14,518 nucleotides of DNA from Actinobacteria bacterium ADurb.Bin346 (lineage in GTDB: Bacteria > Actinomycetota > Humimicrobiia > Humimicrobiales > Humimicrobiaceae): assembly GCA_002068775.1 (NCBI GenBank), contig MWAX01000135.1, forward strand, positions 1 through 14,518. Reading direction: 5' to 3'. Under the pieces are notes generated by a model that saw only the letters and a list, made by a program, of their open reading frames with translations, did not search any database and had not been told where the DNA came from. Of this stretch, positions 7,236 through 13,999 are shown in pieces. The position numbers were made by a program, and so were the translations under genes. The stretch's first letter is position 1; each line of letters starts with the position of its first letter.

Positions 7236-8153
7236 TTAAAAGATTTTTTTAAATTCTTCAAGTTTTGACTTATTTATCCAGCCATTTTCATAAGCAATCT
7301 TCGCTGTTGAATAACCCATTATCCTGTAAATCACATCCTGCCCGGGGCCCAGATATTTGCTGAAATTATAAAGGTGTTCAGCAACGGTTCCGGTATCGCC
7401 CCTGGCAATCGGGCCTGTTAAGGCAGCAGTTGGACCTATTTTTTTAATATTTGCAAATGTTCCCTCTATAAGTCCTGAAAGCGCTCTCATTGAGTCTTCG
7501 GCTTTTATGCCAATTGAGCCATGTATATCTGTTGCATATTTTATAAGGGTAACAAGATAATTGGATGCCACACAGGCAGCAGCGTGGTAAAGGGATTTCT
7601 TTTCATCATCCACCTCTATGATTGTTCCTTCCATGCCTGCAATAAAGCAGTCTATAAACTCCCTGTTTTTTTCTTTGTTTTTTTTCGGATAGGTGACGCC
7701 GTATATTGTACCGGGCAGAGAGTCTATTGAATCAGCAATAGACGCAAAAGATTTAATGGGATGTATGGATGCTGTGTACGCTCCGGCATTTTCTGCAGCC
7801 ATGAGAACTTTGAGTGTTTTTGCTCCGCTGAAATGAATCAGGAGCTTTCCTTTAACAGCTCCGGGGCCCGCTTCAGTGATTTTTTTGCAGACTTCTTCTA
7901 TAATATCATCTGGGGTGCATATAAAAATACAGTCTGCTTCAGACACGCATTTATTATTATCAGTTGTAAAAAGCATGCTCTTTTTTACCGGCCTGATTAT
8001 TTTTTCTGCTCTCAGGAGTGAGTCCCTGCTTTTTGAAGATATGGCTACCAGGTTTATCCCCGGTGTTTTTCTCCGGTATATGGCTGCTGCAAGTGTGGTT
8101 CCGAGGCGGCCAGCGCCTATTATTCCCAGGTTTTTTGTTATGGATTGCTTCAT
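7236..8153 (-). CDS. Rossmann-fold/DUF2520 dehydrogenase-like protein, candidate alternative ketopantoate reductase
   Basis: A 305-residue NAD(P)-binding protein of the 6-phosphogluconate-dehydrogenase-like group. The N-terminal Rossmann motif is LGIIGAGRLGTTLA, with GAGRLG at 13-18. Conserved features then include CIFICTPDDII, LIHFSGAKTL, ASIHPIKSFA, the helical HAAACVASNYLVTL, and GPIARGDTGTVAEHL, which identify a DUF2520-type C-terminal domain. From memory, proteins of this kind are frequently encoded beside panC, and a non-PanE ketopantoate reductase named PanG has been reported in Francisella. Whether this protein is an orthologue cannot be settled by eye. The ATG at 8153 follows AAAAGG with about 10-base spacing. 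It starts 17 bases after the dnaN stop on the same strand, so dnaN read-through probably contributes to expression. Confidence 0.85.
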   Translation of the reverse strand: MKQSITKNLGIIGAGRLGTTLAAAIYRRKTPGINLVAISSKSRDSLLRAEKIIRPVKKSMLFTTDNNKCVSEADCIFICTPDDIIEEVCKKITEAGPGAVKGKLLIHFSGAKTLKVLMAAENAGAYTASIHPIKSFASIADSIDSLPGTIYGVTYPKKNKEKNREFIDCFIAGMEGTIIEVDDEKKSLYHAAACVASNYLVTLIKYATDIHGSIGIKAEDSMRALSGLIEGTFANIKKIGPTAALTGPIARGDTGTVAEHLYNFSKYLGPGQDVIYRIMGYSTAKIAYENGWINKSKLEEFKKIF

Positions 8154-8170
8154 TAGATAATACCTTTTTA

Positions 8171-9283
8171 TCAGGAAATCCTGATGGGCATTAAGAGATA
8201 AAGAAGGCCTTCAAATTTTTCTGACTTTATCATGATCGGCTTCAACGGTTCAGCAATATTAATTGTTATCTTTTCGTCATCTATGATGTTCAGCCCATCA
8301 ATTAAAAAATCGGGGTTAAAAGCCATTTGTATACTCTCTTCACCATAACTCACTTCAAAATCTTCGCTGGAGCTTCCGATTTCCCTTATGCTCATCGACA
8401 CAACTATTCTGCCTTTTTCAATATCAAGCCTTACAGGAATACTGTCCTGTGATATAGAAGATATTCTTTTTATAACATCAGCCATGGTGTCTCTATTGAT
8501 TATTATACTGTGGTTGAAGTTTTCAGGTATAAGTTTTTCGTAATCCGGAAACTTGCCGGACAGAAGCCTTGACACAATTAATGTCTGGTGTTCTTTTCCT
8601 TCACCAATACAAAAACTTATCTGATTTTCTTCAATGTTTAGCTCAATTTCCGCTTCCTGGGAATCATTTTTTGCAATAGTGTCAAGTACTCTTGAGGGCA
8701 CGACCACTTTTATTGGCTCGCCGTCATAATTAATTCCGCTTTCTGCGACTGCAAGCCTGTAGCTGTCTGTAGCAGCAAGTTTTATCTTATTGCCTGAAAG
8801 ATCAAGCAGGATTCCTGTGAGCGCTACTCTGCTCTCATCGGTCGAACATGCTTTCTGAACTTTTGAGATAAGGTATTTTAAATCCTGTGTTTTTATTTTA
8901 AAAGAGCCTGTTTTTTTAATTGAAGGAAATTGTGGATATTCTTCGAGTGAAAAAGTGTTTAGCGTAAAGTTGGCTTTCTGGCATGTGACCTTTAGTTCAT
9001 TCGTTTCATTTATCAGCTCCATCTCAATTTTTGATTCCGGGAAGCTTTTTAATATATTAATAAGTATTTTTAAAGGGACCACTACCCTTCCGGGTACGTC
9101 TACTTTGACATGGATGTTGCTTTTTATGCTGGTTTCGAGATCTGTGCCATATATATTTAATTTAGAGCCCTCGGCTTCCAGCATAATGCCATTCAATATG
9201 AAGTTTGATACTTTTGGCGACATTGCTCTGCTTATAAAAAGTGCCTTATTAAGAACCTCGTCTCTTGTGGTTTGGATTTTCAT
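8171..9283 (-). CDS. dnaN: DNA polymerase III beta subunit (sliding clamp) DnaN
   Basis: Ring-shaped processivity clamp that tethers DNA polymerase III to DNA. The 370-residue length matches the three-domain clamp fold. The N-terminus MKIQTTRDEVLNKALFISRAM is typical. ILLDLSGNKIKLAATDSYRLAV is the classic central-domain motif, and the C-terminus ends YLLMPIRIS, matching the YLxMPMR(L) end that lines the partner-binding pocket. The start is ATG at 9283, after AAAGGT with a six-base gap. It lies on the other side of the origin region from dnaA, in the standard dnaA-dnaN order and on the same strand. Confidence 0.98.
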   Translation of the reverse strand: MKIQTTRDEVLNKALFISRAMSPKVSNFILNGIMLEAEGSKLNIYGTDLETSIKSNIHVKVDVPGRVVVPLKILINILKSFPESKIEMELINETNELKVTCQKANFTLNTFSLEEYPQFPSIKKTGSFKIKTQDLKYLISKVQKACSTDESRVALTGILLDLSGNKIKLAATDSYRLAVAESGINYDGEPIKVVVPSRVLDTIAKNDSQEAEIELNIEENQISFCIGEGKEHQTLIVSRLLSGKFPDYEKLIPENFNHSIIINRDTMADVIKRISSISQDSIPVRLDIEKGRIVVSMSIREIGSSSEDFEVSYGEESIQMAFNPDFLIDGLNIIDDEKITINIAEPLKPIMIKSEKFEGLLYLLMPIRIS

Positions 9284-9383
9284 TTTTTACCTTTCTTTAG
9301 TAAAGATAATCAATAAGATTTTAAAATAAAAGGAAAAAGTATTAACATCTATTTTACTATAATAGAATATTAATTTAAATAAA

Positions 9384-9398
9384 TAGTAGTAATAATAA
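9384..9398 (+). other. DnaA-trio-like element (TAG TAG TAA TAA TAA)
   Basis: Five consecutive TAR triplets run up to a point 4 bases from two abutting DnaA-box-like nonamers (9403-9420). Read 3' to 5' away from the boxes this is AAT, AAT, AAT, GAT, GAT. That agrees with the 3'-[G/A]AT-5' single-strand DnaA-binding motif known from Bacillus subtilis oriC. The AT-rich side lies just beyond it, as expected for strand opening. Confidence 0.7.
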
Positions 9399-9416
9399 AG
9401 ACTGTTGATAATGTGG

Positions 9417-9499
9417 ACAACTGCTAAAAACAGCACTGTTTATATGGTTTTTTGTTTTTATTTGCTGTGGGAAAAACAGTTAACAACTGTTAAAAACAG
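9417..9499 (+). repeat. Imperfect 17-bp direct repeat inside oriC
   Basis: ACAACTGCTAAAAACAG (9417-9433) recurs as ACAACTGTTAAAAACAG (9483-9499) with one mismatch, 66 bases apart, about six helical turns. The second copy overlaps a perfect inverted repeat AACAGTT-AAC-AACTGTT at 9475-9491. Neither matches the DnaA box. They may bind another origin regulator or be remnants of origin duplication. Confidence 0.6.
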
Positions 9500-9627
9500 G
9501 ACGCCTTATAAACAGGGCACCCGGCAGACAAAAATTATGCACAAAAAGGGGTGGTTTTAACCGGTTTTATCAATAACTTCTCAACAGAGTTGCCGACAGT
9601 TTGGGCGGTGAGCGGGCGTAAACAGAC

Positions 9628-10971
9628 CTAAGATCTTAACCTGTTTGTTATTTCTCTCACGTGTTTGTAGACATCGCTTTCTTTGGAGATAAGATCTTTT
9701 ATTTTTGTAATAGCATATATCACTGTTGCGTGATCTCTGTTTCCAAAAACCCTTCCTATTGCAGGAAGTGAATCGCTTGTGATCTCCCTGCAAAGGTACA
9801 TGGCAACCTGGCGCGCATGAGCAATATACTGATTTCTTTTACTGCTGATAAGGACATTTATCGGGATAGAAAAATATTTTGATACTTCTTTTAAGATCCG
9901 CTGACTGGTGACTCTTGTCTGGGTGTCCTCCGGCATCATATCTTTAAGAACTTTTCTGGCAGTGTCAATATCTGCAGGTGTACCAGTAAGGGAAGAAAAA
10001 GCGACGATTCTTGTAACCGCGCCCTCAAGCTCTCTGATATTTGTTGTTATTCTTTCTGCAATCAGGTTTATGATATCCCTGTCGACTTTTAAATTTTCAC
10101 GCTCCTTATATTTGTCCAGTATGGCAATTCTTGTTTCAAGGTCCGGCGGCTGTATATCTGTAACCAGCCCCCACTCAAGCCGTGAGCGCAACCTGTCTTC
10201 AAGAGTGGAAAGATCTCTAGGGGGCCTGTCGCTTGAAAGGACTATCTGTCGGTTGGTGCCATGAAGCGCATTAAAAGTGTGAAAGAACTCTTCCTGGCTC
10301 GCCTCTTTTTCTTCAAGGAACTGTATATCATCTACAAGAAGGACATCATTATTTCTATAGCTTTCTTTAAAAGAAATTACGTTTTTATATCTTAAGGCAT
10401 TTATAAAATCATTTAAAAATTTTTCTGCTGATACATATTTTACTATAAAATTAGAATGATATTTTAAAACATATTGGCCTATTGCGTGCAGGAGATGGGT
10501 TTTACCAAGCCCGACACCGCCATAAATAAAAAGAGGATTATAGGCCTTTCCGGGTTTTTCGCTTACAGCCTGTGCGGCAGTATATGCGAACCGGTTGCTG
10601 CTTGCATCTACAAATGACTCGAAAGTATATTTATAGTTAAAACCAAGAGACGAAGAGGAGGGTTTTTTTTTGGGTTTTACAGTTGATTCATCATCAGGAA
10701 GAGGAGAAGTCCTTACCGAAATGCCGGCTTCAACAGCTATGGTTAATTTTGCTGAAGAACCCAGTGTTTTTTGCGCTGCTTCAAGAAGCATCTGAAAGTA
10801 TCTGGACTCAAGCCATTCTTTGGCATAAGGACTGCTTACCGATACCGTGATTAAATTTTTTTTTATTGATATGGGCTTAATAGGCTCAAACAATGTTCTA
10901 AAAATAGGATTGTTTACCTTGTCTTTAACATTGTCGAGCACTTTCTCCCATATACTGTTGAGGTCATCCAT
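9628..10971 (-). CDS. dnaA: Chromosomal replication initiator DnaA
   Basis: AAA+ ATPase that binds DnaA boxes and opens oriC. The 447-residue protein has an N-terminal interaction domain (about 1-80), a short linker (about 85-110, Lys/Ser-rich), and the AAA+ domain with FNYKYTFESFVDASSNRFA. Walker A GGVGLGKT is at 151-158 and Walker B LLVDDIQFL is at 211-219. Sensor-like RLRSRLEWGL and the IRELEGAVTRI helix follow. The domain IV signature GNRDHATVIYA lies at 410-420. The start is ATG at 10971, with no Shine-Dalgarno visible, only nine bases after the stop of the upstream GHKL-winged-helix gene. Translational coupling to that gene is plausible. Finding no spacer or own promoter before dnaA is unusual. 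Confidence 0.98.
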   Translation of the reverse strand: MDDLNSIWEKVLDNVKDKVNNPIFRTLFEPIKPISIKKNLITVSVSSPYAKEWLESRYFQMLLEAAQKTLGSSAKLTIAVEAGISVRTSPLPDDESTVKPKKKPSSSSLGFNYKYTFESFVDASSNRFAYTAAQAVSEKPGKAYNPLFIYGGVGLGKTHLLHAIGQYVLKYHSNFIVKYVSAEKFLNDFINALRYKNVISFKESYRNNDVLLVDDIQFLEEKEASQEEFFHTFNALHGTNRQIVLSSDRPPRDLSTLEDRLRSRLEWGLVTDIQPPDLETRIAILDKYKERENLKVDRDIINLIAERITTNIRELEGAVTRIVAFSSLTGTPADIDTARKVLKDMMPEDTQTRVTSQRILKEVSKYFSIPINVLISSKRNQYIAHARQVAMYLCREITSDSLPAIGRVFGNRDHATVIYAITKIKDLISKESDVYKHVREITNRLRS

Positions 10972-10980
10972 GTAACTATA

Positions 10981-11997
10981 TTAGAAATTATTTAAATAAT
11001 ATTCAAGATATTTTTTACCCATATCTGTGAGCTGCCTCTTGCCGGACCCAGTCATTCTGAGCAAACCAGCCTCTTCAAGAGAAATTAGGTCCCTGTAAGA
11101 AGTCGAAAGACTGAAACCGAGCTCTTTTGCGATTTTTGAAGGGCCTGTTTCATCCAGCTCCAGAACAAGAGATAATATTTTTATCTGCCTTAATGATAAT
11201 TTTAAGTTGTCAAAATCTTCTCCCGCCTGTTTTTCAACTGTCTTATCTTTTTTCGGAACGTGAGCATTTGTTTTTTGTTCAGCATCCTGCTTTGTTTCTT
11301 TTATTAAAATATCACCTGGCCGGACAAAAGAAAGGCCTCCCCTGTCGCCCTGCGCCAGGACTGTGTTGATTACATTCTCATTGTCTATCCTTAGCGAAAC
11401 AACAGTGCCTTTCTGTATATTATCAGCAATGTCCACACTGCCCCCTGAAAAAACAATTGCTTCCTTTACTATGGGAAGGCCAGATCCAACACCCCTGATA
11501 TATTTTATAATCGCGGGATGATAAATGGGTATATCGTCGATTTCAGCACGTATTGAACGGGTATCCAATACAAATCGCCGGCCATTATGCCAGTGATCGT
11601 AGATAAAATCAACAGCTAAATTCGCCGCAATAAGACTTATTAATGTGGCCGTTATGTTTCCCAACGGCTGCCTGTCTATGTGGTCCAGTTGAAAAGTTGC
11701 CGTAACCTTCGTTCCCTTTGCCGGGACCGACTGCAAACCAAACTTTCCTTCGGCTTTTTGGGCGGCGTCCTTCAAAAGAGGCAGCCCCAAACCGACCTGC
11801 CGGACTTTTTTTGTTGTATAAAAAGGATCCAATACTTTGGTTAATTCTTCTTCTTTCATCCCGCAACCGTCGTCGCCGATCTCAATGGTCAGACGGTTAT
11901 CCTTTTGGTCTTCGATTACCGAAATTGTAACCAACTTGGCACCGGCGCGGGTGGAGTTCTCTGCAATATCGAGTATATGCTGGGCAAGTTCAAGCAT
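10981..11997 (-). CDS. GHKL ATPase with a second GHKL half-domain and C-terminal winged helix; possible hybrid gene
   Basis: Residues 1-105 form a histidine-kinase-like ATPase domain: N-box LDIAENSTRAGA, G1 DDGCGM (42-47), F-box DPFYTTK, G2 VGLGLPLLK and AKGTKV. No phospho-acceptor histidine domain is present. Residues 106-167 (DHIDRQPLG through HPAIIKYI) match the C-terminal extension I recall from small GHKL proteins in DRTGG/PHP clusters, which normally end about here at 180-190 residues. Instead RGVGSGLPIVKEA and QKGTVVSLRI follow (168-204), resembling the C-terminal half of another GHKL domain. Then come a charged linker and a winged helix-turn-helix (265-334). Arginine codons are 7 of 8 CGN before residue 168 and 7 of 8 AGR from it onward. 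The start is ATG at 11997 with GGAG upstream, two bases after the PHP gene's stop. A real fusion, recombination product or assembly chimera are all possible. Confidence 0.85.
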   Translation of the reverse strand: MLELAQHILDIAENSTRAGAKLVTISVIEDQKDNRLTIEIGDDGCGMKEEELTKVLDPFYTTKKVRQVGLGLPLLKDAAQKAEGKFGLQSVPAKGTKVTATFQLDHIDRQPLGNITATLISLIAANLAVDFIYDHWHNGRRFVLDTRSIRAEIDDIPIYHPAIIKYIRGVGSGLPIVKEAIVFSGGSVDIADNIQKGTVVSLRIDNENVINTVLAQGDRGGLSFVRPGDILIKETKQDAEQKTNAHVPKKDKTVEKQAGEDFDNLKLSLRQIKILSLVLELDETGPSKIAKELGFSLSTSYRDLISLEEAGLLRMTGSGKRQLTDMGKKYLEYYLNNF

Positions 11998-11999
11998 AT

Positions 12000-12737
12000 T
12001 TACTCCAAAACATGGCGGCCGTTCTGTCCGGTAAAAGCCATTTTTAATTCCGTCAGGCTTGCATTACGCAGCAGAACTTTTGTCATTGCCGTGCCGATGT
12101 CTTTTAAAAAATGGGCATCCGAAGAAATTATGAAAGAGTAACTGCTCAATTCTTTGTATTTTATCCTTGCCTGTTGAAATCCCGTTGCCGGCGTTATCTC
12201 CAGGGCATCAAATTTTATTTTTTCATCGACGAATCCCAACTGGCTTAAAACGCTGAAACTTTCTCTATCAATATGGGCCGCGACAGCCAGGCCGTGAAAT
12301 TCATGAATTAAGTTTAAAAGTTTATCTATTGATAAAGCGGTTGCACCGATCAGTAATTTTTTACTTATACACTCAACTTCGCCGTTTTCATTGACAACAG
12401 CCTGGACACCGAAGCGTCTTTCATCGTTTTCTCCGGGCAAGTGTTCATAGACAATTTTCTGCAGCTTATTAAGATTGTCGAGAGAATCAAAAATGGCCAG
12501 TATGTGTACTTCCTCGCTGGTTGTAACCTCCATTCCGGGCAGGACGTGCAGATTTTCTTTTCGGGCCGCATTTATTACGTACGGAATATTTTCCGAGGAA
12601 TTATGATCGCAGACGGCGATGAGATCAAGGCCTTCCTTTACTGCTTTTGCCACCACTGCTCTCGGGTGCATATCAAGCTCGGCGCACGGTGAGAGGCAGG
12701 TGTGAATATGAAAATCACATTTGAAGATTTTAAGCAT
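12000..12737 (-). CDS. PHP-domain metal-dependent phosphoesterase
   Basis: A 245-residue PHP-superfamily protein, predicted to hydrolyse a phosphoester with a trinuclear metal site. Metal ligands are visible in order: HIH at 10-12, D44-H45 in CDHNS, E70 in GMEVTTSEEVH with H78, H155 in AAHIDRES, and D207/H209 in SSDAHFL. The set is complete, so the enzyme should be active; the substrate is unknown. The start is ATG at 12737 with a weak Shine-Dalgarno. It ends just before the GHKL ATPase gene, whose GGAG ribosome site lies inside this gene's end, so the two are probably coupled. In related anaerobes such PHP genes sit among DRTGG and GHKL regulators (recalled context), suggesting a signalling-nucleotide or phospho-regulatory role. 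Confidence 0.92.
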   Translation of the reverse strand: MLKIFKCDFHIHTCLSPCAELDMHPRAVVAKAVKEGLDLIAVCDHNSSENIPYVINAARKENLHVLPGMEVTTSEEVHILAIFDSLDNLNKLQKIVYEHLPGENDERRFGVQAVVNENGEVECISKKLLIGATALSIDKLLNLIHEFHGLAVAAHIDRESFSVLSQLGFVDEKIKFDALEITPATGFQQARIKYKELSSYSFIISSDAHFLKDIGTAMTKVLLRNASLTELKMAFTGQNGRHVLE

Positions 12738-12796
12738 CGTCTTTTGCCGGAATTAACCAGCGCGGGCAGGATATTATTGTTTTGAAACCAAAGCCT

Positions 12797-13141
12797 TTAT
12801 CGGTCTTTTTTCCCCAGCAGGTTGTAAATTTTTCCCGTCAATTCGAATGCGCTCAAGTCTGAAACCATGACGGGGATGTTTTCCTGGGCGGCTTTTTCTA
12901 TTGTATCTTTAGCCGGCTCGCAGGAGTTGACGATAATAATACCGGCATGATCTTTCAGGCTGGCGACGGCGACGATATTCTGGTGCACCTGTCTGGTTAT
13001 CCAGATATCTCCTTCCTGCGAATTTGCCATAACATCGCTCAACAGATCTCCCGTATAACCTCCCGATATATTTTTCCGCAGGTTTGTCCCGGCAGCCCTT
13101 ACTTTTAAATTCAATTCTTTAACAATTGTTTCAATATCCAC
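12797..13141 (-). CDS. DRTGG-domain protein (downstream copy)
   Basis: A 114-residue soluble protein resembling stand-alone DRTGG domains, a small alpha/beta module also found in CBS-linked pyrophosphatases and phosphotransacetylase-like proteins. Visible features are an N-terminal helix (IVKELNLKV), GGYTGDLLSDVMANSQEGDIWIT, alternating strands (NIVAVASLKDHAGIIIVNS) and IPVMVSDLSAFELTGKIYNLLG. It is paralogous in layout to the first DRTGG gene: both have the DLLSDVLA/DLMSDVLA-type segment and a T/F-E-x-x-G-x-hydrophobic C-terminal helix. The start is GTG at 13141 with AGAAGGT five bases upstream. It lies 17 bases after the RsbW-like gene and 59 bases before the PHP gene. It is probably a ligand or protein-binding regulator; no catalytic motif is evident. 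Confidence 0.85.
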   Translation of the reverse strand: MDIETIVKELNLKVRAAGTNLRKNISGGYTGDLLSDVMANSQEGDIWITRQVHQNIVAVASLKDHAGIIIVNSCEPAKDTIEKAAQENIPVMVSDLSAFELTGKIYNLLGKKDR

Positions 13142-13158
13142 AAAGACCTTCTTGCTTT

Positions 13159-13605
13159 TTAAATTCGGTTGATAATCATTTTCAGGTAGGTACCTTTACC
13201 GACTTCCGATGTAAGATCAAATACATCGGCGTAACGTTTTATGTTGGACAATCCCATGCCGGCACCGAAGCCCATTTCCCTGATTCGCTGGTCGGCCGTG
13301 GAATAACCCGCCTGCATCGCCAGTTCAATATCCGGGATTCCGGGGCCTTCGTCAATTGCCTCGATCTGAATGGTGCGGGAATCTATCGTAAGCTTGATTA
13401 CGCCTTTCTTGGCATAAGAAACTATATTTATTTCCGATTCGTATGAAACAATGGCTGACTTTCTTACCAGATCAACGGGCAAATCCATTTTTTTGAGAAT
13501 GGATTTGATACTGGTGGAAACAATACCCGCATAAGTAAAATTGCCACCCTCTACATAAAAGCTGCGCTGATAATTGTTTTTCTCAGTTATGTCCACTGGG
13601 TGCAT
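13159..13605 (-). CDS. RsbW-like GHKL ATPase (anti-sigma/serine kinase-type)
   Basis: A compact stand-alone GHKL ATPase of 148 residues from the ATG at 13605. Motifs are an N-box-like SYESEINIV (about 54-62), G1 DEGPGIPD (85-92), G2 MGFGAGMGLSNIKR (111-124) and GKGT (136-139). It lacks any sensor or dimerisation/histidine domain. That is the architecture of anti-sigma kinases and of the GHKL protein in DRTGG/PHP clusters. The frame extends to TTG at 13626 with AAAGG upstream, so that start is possible too. Family members normally begin just before the VEGGNFTYAG segment, which favours a later start. It overlaps the end of the preceding DRTGG gene, implying coupled translation. No cognate sigma or STAS antagonist is visible. 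Confidence 0.88.
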   Translation of the reverse strand: MHPVDITEKNNYQRSFYVEGGNFTYAGIVSTSIKSILKKMDLPVDLVRKSAIVSYESEINIVSYAKKGVIKLTIDSRTIQIEAIDEGPGIPDIELAMQAGYSTADQRIREMGFGAGMGLSNIKRYADVFDLTSEVGKGTYLKMIINRI

Positions 13606-13957
13606 CAACTTTATCCAGACAACCAACTATGCCTTTTGTGTAAAGACGCCCCGCCGTTTCGAAGAGAATATATTTAGTTGTCAAAATTGGAATGTCCAAG
13701 TCTCTGGCTAACGCCATGGATTCAGCGGTTGGTCTTTTGCCGCGAACCATGATAATGGCAGCGATATCAAGAATATCGGCGGTTCTTATAACCTGTTCAT
13801 TGGTGAGGCCGGTAAGCAATAAACCGCCTGCTTTAGCAAAAGCAAGAACATCGCTCATTAAATCGGCGCCAAAAGCTGTTTTTACCTCCATGTCCAGCTT
13901 ATCATCACCAATGATAACTTCCGCGTCGAGAATTTCTTTTACTTCTCTGAGTTTCAA
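13583..13957 (-). CDS. DRTGG-domain protein (first gene of cluster)
   Basis: A 124-residue DRTGG-type protein, with KLREVKEILDAEVIIGDDKLDMEV at the N-terminus, FGADLMSDVLAFAKAGGLLLTG, a helix-strand unit (IRTADILDIAAIIMVRGKRP), and LDIPILTTKYILFETAGRLY at the C-terminus. It is the promoter-proximal gene of a five-gene minus-strand cluster and overlaps the RsbW-like gene. The start is TTG at 13957, preceded by AGGGGTGG four bases away. No ATG occurs before the first conserved helix. Immediately upstream is a minus-strand terminator hairpin, so expression may depend on read-through. Probably it senses a ligand or a partner protein together with the GHKL ATPase (inference). Confidence 0.85.
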   Translation of the reverse strand: MKLREVKEILDAEVIIGDDKLDMEVKTAFGADLMSDVLAFAKAGGLLLTGLTNEQVIRTADILDIAAIIMVRGKRPTAESMALARDLDIPILTTKYILFETAGRLYTKGIVGCLDKVDAPSGHN

Positions 13958-13969
13958 TAGCCACCCCTA

Positions 13970-13999
13970 TAAAAAAACCGGCAATTTTTCAAATGCCGG
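13970..13999 (-). terminator. Intrinsic terminator on the minus strand in the leader of the DRTGG cluster
   Basis: On the minus strand CCGGCA pairs with TGCCGG, extended inward by TTT/AAA with one bulged base, followed at once by a run of eight T (TTTTTTTTATA). On the plus strand no T-run follows, so it acts only toward the DRTGG genes. It ends about 12 bases before the TTG start of the first cluster gene. The only upstream gene, cheW, points the other way. That leaves attenuation of the cluster, or blocking of antisense transcripts, as explanations. Confidence 0.75.

Larger units (their letters stand above)
9284..9627. other. Probable chromosomal replication origin (oriC) in the dnaA-dnaN spacer
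   Basis: A 344-base noncoding stretch flanked by dnaA and dnaN, a classic oriC location. Near the dnaN side it is almost purely A/T (about 9300-9398), a suitable DNA unwinding element. Near the dnaA side it carries DnaA-box-like nonamers on both strands. One-mismatch matches to TTATCCACA are at 9403-9411 (minus, TTATCAACA), 9412-9420 (minus, TTGTCCACA) and 9535-9543 (plus, TTATGCACA). Two-mismatch matches are at 9466-9474, 9506-9514, 9567-9575 and 9578-9586. There is no perfect box. The dnaN promoter must lie in or before this AT-rich part, but I cannot place it. Confidence 0.82.

Noticed and set aside
11609..11930. Arg/Gly/Ser-rich open frames on both strands over the GHKL gene
   Set aside because: These are out-of-frame shadows of the well-supported GHKL coding frame, with no recognisable domains.
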